DNA from: Struthidea cinerea
Taxonomy: Eukaryota; Chordata; Aves; Passeriformes; Corcoracidae
NCBI GenBank assembly: GCA_013397865.1
Contig: VZTI01001722.1
Span: forward strand, 295,151-359,150
Direction of reading: 5' to 3'
DNA length: 64,000 nt
Shown here: one piece after another, positions 48,666-60,200 of the stretch
How positions within the stretch are numbered: position 1 is the first letter of the stretch
Layout: each line of letters opens with the position of its first letter
Position numbers and translations under genes: made by a program
Notes under the pieces: model-generated
Seen by the model: the letters and a program-made list of their open reading frames with translations, nothing else
Databases searched by the model: none
What the model was told of the DNA's origin: nothing

Positions 48666-51600
48666 GACCCTATTGAAAACCCAAATGAAACTCCACAGTG
48701 TAAATTTGTGTAAAAAGTTTCAAAATATTGAGAAACTGAGGCCGATCCAAATCAGTGATAATACCAGCTCTGTGTGTAGCTGTTGGACTATTATTAAAAT
48801 TGTGTTAATCAGAAGCCAAAAAAGTACTGTGTGTAAATCCATTGGTTTTCACTTTTCTAAAAAAATTGAATTTTAAAATTATTAAATATGTAAATGAAGA
48901 AATCTTCAGAAATTTGGCATTTGGGTTTCTGCTCTCTATAATTTTTACATTTATCCAACAGATATCTGGAGAACATGAGAACATCAGGTGTTGCCTTGTC
49001 TTGGGTAGAGAGGAACATAATTTTAATACTCTTTTATGACATTACCATTGTGTAAAATGGGAAACATTGAACCAAAAGACATGGCTCATTTTATTTAAGT
49101 GAAGACTTAGCTCATTTACTCATTACTGTCTGCCAAAATAATTTATAAATTACTAAGCAGTTGCTGACAGGGAATGGTACTTTTTTTTTAAGCACTTGTT
49201 TTGAATTATTGTAAGCAATTTCCATTTTATTCCTTTTCTAAAAAAAGCTGCATGCACCTACCCCACAGCTGAATGCAGCCTTCAAGCTCAAATATTAAAA
49301 GCACGAGGGAGAAACTTAGGGCAGAACCAAATCTTTCTGTAATTTGTAATGCATTATTTCACTGTTTCTGGGCTCATCCCTGCATGTTAAAAATAGAAGC
49401 ACTGTTCTAAAGCAAGTTGCTTTATAAATTTGACTCAAATACCCACTTGGCACCCTCTTCTCCTGGTGATGATTGTGCAGAATATAGTCCCCTTTGGCCT
49501 CTTTTGCAGCTCTGAATGCTCCCTTGCAGGACTAGTGACAGCTGCTAAAACAGATGCCAGACTCTGTATGATACCGTATTTTTTTGTGTATAATCCTGAA
49601 GCAGTTTGTGTTAAACAAAGCGACTCTGCCACTGCACGACCAGGCCATTTCCTCCATGGTTCAGCAGTAAAAGAAAGTTATTCATGTGTATGGGTGATAT
49701 GGTGGGAAGTTCACCTATTCTCTTTTAATACCCCTGCTTCTAATATTGCAGCAGGTGCTTTCTCTTCCCTGGTAAGCTCATGTCTCTGCTTCTCATTTGT
49801 TTGTATTATAAGAATATGTCACAGTACTTCACTGGTTCATAGCTGGTTTGTAACTGGTTTTTTGGAAGTACAGGTGAAATCACAAACCATTATTTGTCTT
49901 ATGATCTTCAGCTGGCTCTCTGAAGGTCTCTCTGAAACAGCATTTCCGAATGTATAGGCACTTCAGAGCTGAACTGGGGTCAATGGGTGTACATGCCGTG
50001 TGAGAATAATTTCTGCTTACTTTGTTTTATGCTGTAATTTTTTTCCTCAGTGTACTCAGTAAAGTATTTAGCATACATCCCATTAGCATAAATAGGAGCA
50101 CGTAGCAGTATATCACTGTTAAGATGTACTTACTGAGACTTTTATAACTATAATACTTAGACCATCAAAATTTTTATGATATTTTTTCCAAAATATGAAA
50201 GTGAGTATTATTTCCACGAATTGTTATTTAAGCCTAGCTTTTGTCAAAGAAAAGTCTTTCCTATTAACTCACCATTTTCAGTAGCTGTTTACAGATTAAA
50301 TATTCCCAGGTTTTTTTCTTCTTAAAGCATAAATTGAAACAGTGTTCGTAGGCTTTTCAACTTGGCAAAGTCTTAATCAATTATTTATGATTTCTTTCCA
50401 CTTATTGTAGGCGTAAGAACTAAGAATATATCCACAGTAGCAAGAAGGACATATAAGCTTATGTTTATGTGTCTGTTTGGAGAGGTTAACGGATTATTTG
50501 ACCTTGAATGGCTGGGGTATGTCTGTAGAATAGGAAACCAGCATTCTCTCTGCTTTATATTATAATAAAATTTACAGTACTTCAAGTCACCCTGATTTAT
50601 TTTCACTGTCCTTCTGTGTTTGTGACCCTTTGGTTCAGAAATAGTGCCCTAAATCCTTATTAAAGTATCCTTTGTATCAAATTGTACTTGAATGCCAAGG
50701 GACAAATGACATTGAACATAAAGGAGCTAAAGTGAAGAACAGTTTGGATTTAGACATTGTTGAGTGTTCTTGGCAGTGTGTCTTACTGAGTAACACTTTA
50801 AAGGCATAGTTCTGCATTCTTTCAAAATTATATTCACTAACAAATGAGAAGGATGAAACCCTGAAGTCTACTTAGAGGTTAGTGCAGAAGAGCTAGATTG
50901 AAGGTGTGCTTACTCGTTGTGTTTTAGGGCAGATATCAATGCATAACTAGAGGGGGAGAAAATCATACATCTGCATTGCTAACTTGTTTAGACCTACATG
51001 ATGAAATTTAAGGAAAGATGAATTTTTGTGCCTAATTTCAAGCCCAATTTTATATGGTCATGGCCTTTTTACTGCCTTGGAGTATAGGCAAACTAAACTG
51101 ATGTCTGCTTGCATCATGGGCAGAAACAAGCTTTTATCTGTCCATGGCATGTGCAGGCTGAACATATTGACAAAAACCTACTGACCTGTTGAGGCACACT
51201 GACTAAGACACAGCTCCCGGGTCAGTGTCGATGCTGAACTCTACCGTGATACTTGGCTGTAGCTCTTGACTGAACGACGGCGTTCTTTGTAATAAGGCAT
51301 GGAGCAAACTCTAAATCCAAAAGCAGCTGTACACATCTCTGTCTCTAAAATCAGGAATCTCCTTTAGCTCAGGTTTGTAGTGTGGCTGCTGAGGCATACT
51401 GTGTTCTCTTTGAGCATCACAGTTTACTCCAAGGATCTCCATAATGCAGTGTAGCCACTAAGACCTTTCCTGCATAACCTGTGTGTTAAAATTCTTGGCA
51501 ATACTCACATATGTGTTTAGAAATGTGGTGGCCGCTGAGTGCACCTTTTCAATCCTCAGCTTCCTCATTTGTAAAACAGTTTTAATGATATGTATCCACT

Positions 51601-52737
51601 TCGGAGGCCAAAGTACAAATTCCTAATGCTACATTTATGCAAAGTATTATTAAGATGACCATCTGGCAAAGGACAGATTCTGGCTTGCAGCCCTTTGTTC
51701 TTTCATCGAGCCATTCTGTTGCTATTTTTCAATGTCTCTGAGTTCCCAGACAGGTCTGCAAGCCCAGCAAACCTTTTAACACCTCTGAAATCTGGGGAAG
51801 CTAAAGAATTCACAGCAACTCTTGCAGAACACAGGGGAAATGGAGAACAAGGCTCCCAAATTCTCTAAAATCGCAGAGATTTTGTTACTGCTATCCCCAA
51901 TTATTCCCCACAGGAATGGATGGCAGTTCATGGATCATTGAGCCGGCTGCCTGCAAACACAGCCAACCATGTAATAGATGTAATAGTCCAGAAGAGGCCA
52001 GAGGAAAAGCCAGCCTGTGTGTGCTACACCAGCCACCCCAAAATTCCTGTCTGTAAGGTAAAAATCTCCCAGAATTACAGTGTCACATGAAGAGAGTGTA
52101 ACACAGATGCCCTGCATCCCCACAAAACTGTGGGCTTTGCCAAAGGGCCATGGTACAGAGGGAAGCAAGTTCTTCCATGCCTACTGCCTCTCAGAGGATA
52201 ATGGTGCACAGGCTGACCTTTCCTTCTTCCTCCCGTCGAATCTGGTTACAGGGGTTTTACCTCTAAACGCACAGACTGGTTAGAAAAAACAGGAAAATGA
52301 GAGATTTCTCAGCTCTGCCAGGTAACCTGCACTCCCTACCCCACAAGCCCAGCATCCTGCCTCAGCTGCAGATGCATCTTCAAAGGATGTTTTCCTGCAT
52401 CCAGTGGAGAAGTGGAGAGAGTGCAGTTCTTTCTTCCTTTGTTGCTGCAGTGAAAGCCCTGAGTCAGAGGAAGGCAGGTTTGAAATGTGGTTTCAAAGCA
52501 GCTTGATTATGACTTTGCATTAGTGCCTCTCATAGAAGATGAGGCATATTCTCCCACTATAAGTCTTCTTTTTTTGCAAATGAAATCTAGGCATAATGGG
52601 AGACGAGATGTTCAAATATCGAGCAGTAGAATAAACTGCAATTAAATAGTAGGTCTAGCCACTGTTCATACAAGAATTACAGGGATGTTTGAGAAGAAGG
52701 TGGCTGAGCTGCCGATAAAAATGTAGCTTAATGCTAC

Positions 52738-52759
52738 ATGTAGAGTCAATGTAGAGTCA
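52738..52759. repeat. 11-bp tandem duplication
   Basis: ATGTAGAGTCA occurs twice in direct succession, without mismatch. Confidence 0.9.
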
Positions 52760-52806
52760 ATTTCTTATCTACAGCCCTGGTGTGTAACAAATACTACACT
52801 TTTCTT

Positions 52807-52819
52807 AAAAAAAAAAAAA
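52807..52819. repeat. poly(A) run, 13 bases
   Basis: Simple homopolymer. Confidence 0.95.
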
Positions 52820-54828
52820 TAGGGGGTGACTTGAGGAGCATAAAGCACTTACATTAGGATCCAGAACAATAGCTGAAAAAAGCAAGACAGAGCCTATGAA
52901 ACACTAAATTAAGCATGATACAATAGATAGAAATCTCTACAGCTTCCATGAAGAAAAAAATTTAATCTTATTAATTTCATAGAATTTGAGCCTGTCACTA
53001 AAATTGCAGAAAATGTTTTGTCAGCCAGATCTTTATCTAGACTTTTGAAAAGACTTTGCCAAAGTTCTCTACCAGGATTCCGTGTCTGGCATTTGTCATA
53101 ACAGGATGGTGTCTAAGGCAGGAGAGTAAGTATTACTGGAGGTATAAGAAACAAGGAACTTTTGTAGAGGAGGAAACAAAATAAATGCTCCACATAACCT
53201 GCATGATACTTCACTGATGTTTTCTATTACCTGAATGACTCTTTCTAGGCTTCTTAGAAATGAACTCTGCCATCTCAGTGCTGCTCACCAAGAGAGTGGA
53301 CAAATCCAGCTATGGCCCTGTGATCTTGATATGGTTTTGTCAGCGGTATCTAAAGAAATTAAGTAGTCAAGGTTGGCCAGCCCAAAATAAAGCAGTGTTA
53401 TAGACCACAGACGGACTAGGGGAAAGAAAGAGAAGCTATAGATGGCTTATGGTCAGTAGGGAAGTAGGTTAATTACTAGCTTTCTCCAGGGCATTGTACT
53501 AAGGCTGATGATCCACATGTGCTTTAATGACTTAAGAGTGAAATGAGATTTGGTAAAATCTGAGAATAACTAAGTATTAGGTTAATCCCAAGCAAATAAA
53601 ACAGTGAAACTCTGTCTTCTTTTTTAACTTAAGTAAGGTCAACACCAAATGTGAGAAAAATTGAAGTAATATGTAGTGTTAAGATTCTTTTCCTGCATGA
53701 TTAGTCCATCTTAAATCCACACCAAACATCATAACTGCTTCTCAAATGAGATCATCTTGGTATTGCCGAGACAGTGGAAGGAGCTGTCAGCTTAAAAGAC
53801 CCTGTTCCTGATTTCAAAGATACTGAAAATCTTGTCTTACCAATGGAGAATTAAAGTTGAAAGGAAACCTGAAAAGCTGTAAAAGGTTGGCATGTGCAAG
53901 CAGCTGGCTGTAGAGACAAGCTGGCATATAAATCCCAGCAGAATTGGGCCATTTTGTTCCAGAAATGTGAAAAATTAAATATGCACACAATGTGGTATTT
54001 ATATTTTTCTCCTGAAAACCTCGCTTCTAAAGGCTTTCTAAATAACTTAATTGAAGGAATCATCTTGAGGCTTTTTCTCACTCTCTCATTGTCCCAAGAA
54101 GGAGCAGGAAGAGAATCTCTCGAGTCTATTGCACTTCAGTATGTGTCAAGATGATCACAAATGCTCTACAGAAGACTGCTGCCTGGGTCTGAGTGTTTTT
54201 ACTTTGGGTAAAGGCACCAAGACATGAAGACTAAAACCCTGGTAAGATGCACTCTGAGACAGGGGACAGTAATGAGGTTCAGTTGGTTGTGTAAATACAG
54301 CACTTTATTGGAATATTTGTGGTAATGTAATTTCATACAGGCTTGTATGAAATAATGTGTTTTGGAAGAGAAAATTGTACCAGCTCACTCAAGTGCATGA
54401 GTTCTTCATATTTTTAGCAGAAGATGCCCTCATTAGCTACCACAAAACCTTTTGAAGTTTATTTGCAAAGTACTTCCACTTTCAAGTTTCAGCAAAAGTC
54501 AAGAAAACTGACGTGTCTGCATGCATGGATTTTACTCTGAAGAGGGAAGAGTTTGTCGGTGGCTTCTGGTCAAGACAGGTGGATTAGACAGCCTAATCAA
54601 TGGGACAGTCCTTGGTGTATGCTCTGTATGCACCAGCTGGGCACTCTAGCAGTTTAAATATTTGTATCATAAAATAAATGAAACAGGAAACCAAAATGTG
54701 CATCAGTGAAATGAAATACTCGCACTACTAACTCCAGAATAAACAATAATTTAATAAAATTTGGTTTTGTTATAATTATTCTCACAAAGTTTTCTGGTCT
54801 GGAACATGTAGCATAAATGAAATTTCTG

Positions 54829-54890
54829 AAAAAAAATCCAAACCAAAAAAAACCAAAAAATAAAACCCCAAAAAACCAAACCAATAAACA
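54829..54890. repeat. A/C-rich low-complexity tract
   Basis: Runs of A are interrupted by CC or CCCC in an AAACC-like pattern for about 60 bases. It is probably a decayed microsatellite, the strand complement of GGTTT-type repeats seen elsewhere in the window. Confidence 0.85.
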
Positions 54891-56689
54891 CTAGCAAGCT
54901 AATAAAATTATCTAAGCATCTTCAAAATACTTTTTTTTTTCCAAGAAGAAAAGTATGTAAGATTATAGTATGGAAAGAATTTAAGAACTTGGTGAATAAA
55001 TAGATCTGAATTGTCAAAGTAGCTGCTGGTGCCACTAAGATCTGAACACACAGAAATCTACATAATATAGACAAGTGTAAAAAAACCATCAGGATATCTC
55101 ATGCTTTTTCTATAAATCAAACATGGAATATGGTATGTTTTTTCCACCCCACAAGCTAGAATAGTTTAACTTCCGCCTTAGAATTGAAGGCAATAGTTGA
55201 AAATATGAACTTGACATTTTAAATAGTAGAGGCAGCTGCCAAATGCATCCCTTTACTGTATTTTCTTGCTTGCAGATGGAGTGTGTAAGCTGGGTTATAA
55301 AAGAACAAAATAGAGGTGCACTAGTTCAAACAATATTTTTATTACTGCTACCTGAATTTTCAGTCTGACTATGTATTGCCTGGAGGAGGTTGTGGAGTGC
55401 AAGGGAGCACTATTCCAGTAATGTCCTTAATCCACTGCCTCTATAGCTGATATATTTCAGTTATAAACTGAAAAATGTGTAAGTGAAGCTGGTCTTTTGA
55501 CAGCACTAGACATTCATGTTGATTAATCAAATGAATGATGAAGAAGTCACATCACTATAACGGCATTTGAAGGAAAAACCAGGATATTAATAGTGCTTAC
55601 AAACTAGGAAGATGTGCTTTAAAAGGTCATAGATTGTTCCCCCATTGAGATATAATGATCCTCAGTGTATGCTAATGATCACCAAAATAGAACTTTGGAC
55701 TTAATTTGAGCTTAGTAATGTCACCTTAGGACCTGGTGGTACAGAAAGTATGAAAAAGAGGACAAACGCAGGCTTGCACTCATGAGCAATAATTCAGAAG
55801 TAGAAAAAGAAGTGTAAAATAGGAGAGTGGGATGTAATTCTACTTCTGCCCTGCTATATGCGAGTCTAGGTCAAATATTGGTGCAATTGCACTGATATGG
55901 GTAGAACTGCTACAGATGTAATAAATTTTTGCATAGTAAAGAAAATCAGTGAGATTTTTGGCCTACTATTTTGCACATAGATAACCTGTGTCCATTTTTT
56001 TCAAATAGAGGCACTTGAGCAAAAATTTTTTAAAGGAGATACTGAGCTTCCATAGTTCCCAATAATGTCAGTTTAAGGCTGTTTTACCTCTGAAAGGCAC
56101 TAGCGATATTGTGCATTAACAGATTTTTTTCTCTGGGGTAGCCACAGTTTGGGTCTTGTTTATATGGCCTAGAGAAGCCCATGCTAAGGAGAAAAAGAAA
56201 GGGGATGTACCTGCTTCAGATGCCTGACAAATCCCTGACAGTATTAAATGTATATAGTTGAATTCTCTTAATTTTCAGGAGTGATTGCGTTTTAGAAAAG
56301 CATTTCTTGTTTTGGTTTTATACCTTCATTGCATGTGATTTTAAGAAAGGTTTTAATAAAATATAGTGATTAAACAGTACTGCATTCAGGAAATATGTTG
56401 GAATTAGCCTGTCCAAATTAATTAATGAATTTTAAGTAAGCCTTTTAAATATACAGAGGAACCTACATATTTTCTGAGTCTGTTCACTCCAAAAGGCACA
56501 ATGTCAAGTATTGAAGCATCCTATCCCCATTTATGTCAGATGTTGTAATTTAACTGTCAAGAATCCTAGATTGCCACGATAATTGCTTTCAGTGCTTCTG
56601 TTAATGCACAGTCATTCTTGAAAGGTATACAATTACAGGATCCTTTTTGTATCCTTTAAAATGGAGGGCTGGAGAGTTTCTGTCTATAG

Positions 56690-57262
56690 TTATGCTGCTG
56701 TAATTCCTCCTGTATCTGGCACTGGTGAGGCCGCACCTCAAAATCCTGTGTTCATTTCTGGGTCCCTCACTACAAGAAAGACATTGAGGTGCTGGAGCGA
56801 GTCCAGAGAAGGGCAAAGAGCTGGCAAAGGGTCTGGAGCACAAGTCTTATGGGAAGTGGATGAGGAACTGAGTCTGTTTAGCCTGGAAAAAAGGAAGCTT
56901 AGAGGGGACTTCATCACTCTCTATAGCTGTAAAAAAACGTGAAAGGAGGTTCTAGTGAGGTGCAGGTTGATCTCTTCTCCCTGGTGATGAGGAATGGGGC
57001 TAGAGGAAATGGCCTCAAGTCACACAAGGGGAAGTTTAAACTGGATATAAGAAAAATTCCTTCAGTGAAAGGATTGTCAAGAATTGGAACAAGGTGCCCA
57101 GGGAAGTGGTGGAATCACCATCTCCGGAGGTATTTAAAAGACATGTAGATGTGGCACTTGGGGAGATGCTTCAGTGGTGGACTTTGCAATGCTGGGGTTC
57201 TGGTTGGACTTGATGATTTTTAGAGGTCTTTTCCAACTAAACCTTTCAAAGAATTATGGTAT
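56690..57262 (+). mobile_element. CR1 LINE, longest copy, 3' 570 bp
   Basis: The segment follows the 3' third of an avian CR1 in order: CTGGTGAGGCCGCACCTCAA-like start, GTCCAGAGAAGGGCAAAGAG, TTTAGCCTGGAAAAAAGGAA, a GTGCCCAGGGAAGTGGTGGA block, a GGTTGGACTTGATGATTTTT block, and TCTTTTCCAACTAAACC before the tail at about 57262. This covers the end of the reverse-transcriptase-bearing ORF2 and the 3' UTR. Several frames are open for 70-93 codons, but stops and indels break the ancestral reading frame. Octamer repeats at the tail are degraded, pointing to an old copy. It is 5'-truncated and inactive. Confidence 0.93.
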
Positions 57263-60200
57263 GTAGAGCCACATTCCTTATGGGGAAAAGCTGTAAAAGT
57301 AATTTTTCAATATTTCATTATGTTTAAGATAAACAGTAACAAATTATTTAGTTTATGCATACTGCAGTGCTCAAGTCAGTACTCTTGCCCACTTCTCAGT
57401 TTAATCTTAGCAAGACTAATTTTTCAAGCTCTTTCCTATTTGTTGGGATCTCGAGGGTAGTAATTGATTACAATATTACAAGCCTTTAAAGGGCAGGATA
57501 TTAGTTTCACTACCTGTTCTGAATGAGTGTGACCTAGCATCAAGTATTAACACAAAGTTTCTAAAACACAGAATATTTTTACATGTTTGTGTGTATATGT
57601 GTATCTAGTGTGTTATTTTCTATGCTGTATATTTATAAAAAAGCCCAACAGGTCTGCTTCCACAACTTAAATATTCAAATTACTGTTGGGAGAATAAATA
57701 TTTTAAAGTTTCAAATCTGTTCAGTAGCTATGTAGCTCTGATTTTAGAATTGTAGTCCATAACTATTATGACAGTTCTGTATCATATTCCCAGATTTTGC
57801 TAAGAATATAAGTGGAATGAGTATTGTGATGCATATGTAATGAATTGTTTCAACTTATAAGCCATTGCCAAAGCCTAAAAAGATATTCCGGATAAAATCT
57901 CTGGATCCATGCTGTAACTTATCTTTTTTGAATACATAGGACTTTTTCAGTATGTGCATGAACAATTGATTATACTGGGAAGAGGCCAAATTTGTTTTCT
58001 GCAGCCAAGGAGTAAGGTGGGTTTGGATGAATGAAATGAAAGCCTGAATAAAGGGAGTCTTATACTGTTCATAGCTAATGAATTTCTCTGGTGCAAATTC
58101 AATATTAAGTGCAGATTGCAGCTGCAATGGTTCTTGGGGGAATTCAGGAGGATATTGTATCTTATGGGGGATGCTAATTTAAAAGAATGGCTGGTCAGGA
58201 TGCATTTAATAACCATTGGAAATTGTAGTATACATCAAGAGGCAAGGGAGAAAATAGTGCCTGATGTGATACAGATGGAGGGTAGCAGTCTTCATCAGGA
58301 AGTATCTGAGATTGCCATGAATGGAATGGACACATGCAATTTTGATTTATAATCAGCATCTACTGTGAATCGATTATTTTCCTTGTCAAAACTGAATTGG
58401 TAGGAGCCCTACTTGCATCTAGCTGTTTTAGAAGTACTAGAACAGTCCTCTGCTAACTCATTAATTTACTGAATAGAAAATGAGGCTTAAAAATAGTTCA
58501 AAATGGAGGAACAAGGTGGGCTGAAGTCCCCAGTCATTTCTCTGCTATTTTGTTTCATTTAACCAGTAACTGTATTTCTGTGCATAAGTTTATCTATCGA
58601 GCATGTTACATAGGCATTCTGTGAGTGTGTTTTTTCGTACACATGTTTGTGTATAAGGTAACTGTATGTGTGAGACAAGGAAGCATTTTTAGCCCTAAAA
58701 AGAAATAAGCTTCCTGTTGCTTACTTTGATTCTTTTCCTCTTTTAAAAATGCCAGGTTTTCCTTTGCCATTCTAGATGCTTCGAGATGAGTGGCGTTTTG
58801 GGGAAAGTGTGGGAGAGAAAAGAGGGGTTTGGGAGGATGGGCTGGTGTTGACAACTTGCTAATGAAATTTCAGCTTTAAAACTCATCGAGGATTTCTGTG
58901 AGGAAATCTGCAGAAAAAAAAGTTTCTTCTAGCATGACATTTTAAATATAATATCTTTCACTTATATAGCACCTGCTTTCCCAGGGAGCTAGTATTTTGC
59001 AGATCCTAATTTAATTAGCCTCTGAATATACCTACAATGTTACTGAACAGTACCGTTCCCACATAGACATGATGAGAGGTGAGCAAGGAGATAAAACTAC
59101 TATATTGCACCAGACTTAATGGCTCATCTCATGTTACCGTAAGTGCAGGAGAATTCTTAGGAGGAAATACATACTGAGAAGGTATCTGAACTCTCATCTG
59201 CTTTTTGTTACCTACTGAATGCTGAAAATTAGCTGCTGGTTCTTGGTAATTGTCTAAAAACTGTAGAAATAGTAACTGGAGCAACCTACAGTGTGGTAGG
59301 CAGAGTACGGTGCAGGGAACGCATGGGCTTCCTGCAGGTTCTCCCCAGCCTGGGGGATCCCAGCCCAAGTCTCACATCTCCCGGGAGTTACTGAGACAGA
59401 AGACTGAGGTTATAGCTGAAACTGGACCCGTATCAGAGTAGCAGGCACGTAACCTTTGGTACATCCTATATGGATGGACAAGAGCAAGGAGAAGATATGG
59501 AGCTATTCAGCTGGGACAGGGTGGTGGCCGTTGCCATAGTTTTGGTGTTCCTAGTGGATGAAACTAGAGATATAACTGGTTGTTTTTTCTTCAGAGGAGT
59601 AGTCAAGATTTTCATCAGTCTTCGGCTGAAGGTGCTTAAATTGAGTTGCATTCAACTCTATGAGTACACCAGGTTTTTGTGGACCTCTGCCTTCTCTTTT
59701 GTGTTGAACGTGTTGTTAGGCTATCTCCACTTAAGTGATTCTGCAAGCTTATGAGAAATATACAGAATGAGAATTAGGACTGGATTTTCCTCACTGCTGA
59801 GGCTAACCTTTAGAGCATTTCCTCCCTCCTGCTTGAAGTGTTTCCCTTTGTCATCAGGATAGAGTTCAAATCAAGCCAGGAAGATGGAGATGGATGAAAC
59901 CACACAGGTTTGCCTTGGAACAGCAGTTCCAAATGTGAAAAGCTTAACAGGAGCTTAGTCAAATTCCTCAGTTCATTAAAATTAATTTGGAGGTCTCAAG
60001 AGGATTATCAGTCTTCTTTATGACTCCTGGCACTCCCTGTGTCTAGTTAAGGTCCACTCGTCGCAAACATAGGCCAGATTCCCAGACTGCTGAAATTTGT
60101 TTTATCAGCTTCCCGGCCTGCTTGATATACCAGAGTCCCAGAGTGTGAAAAAAACAATGTTGAAAGCCAGCTAAATGAAGGGATTTGGACTGGCTGAATC

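Larger units (their letters stand above)
45703..56689. other. unique noncoding stretch
   Basis: No repeat family is recognised over 11 kb. Noted items are a candidate conserved block at 46980-47250 (separate entry), tandem duplications at 48646-48665 (10-bp unit) and 52738-52759 (11-bp unit), an A run at 52807-52819, a 10-bp perfect hairpin at 54330-54353 and an A/C-rich tract at 54829-54890. A 175-codon plus frame at 49430-49957 begins with TTG and has no recognised domain. It is discussed as a finding. Confidence 0.5.

Noticed and set aside
52960..53180. Possible reverse-transcriptase-like DNA pattern
   Set aside because: Only one short block resembled LINE RT coding sequence; order and extent were not convincing.
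56661..57148. Plus-strand frames of 93 and 69 codons
   Set aside because: They are remnants of the CR1 ORF2 3' region and tail, not a host gene.
57855..58127. 90-codon minus frame after a fair acceptor-like site
   Set aside because: There is no donor and no recognised domain. It would only work as a last exon, and no polyadenylation evidence was found.
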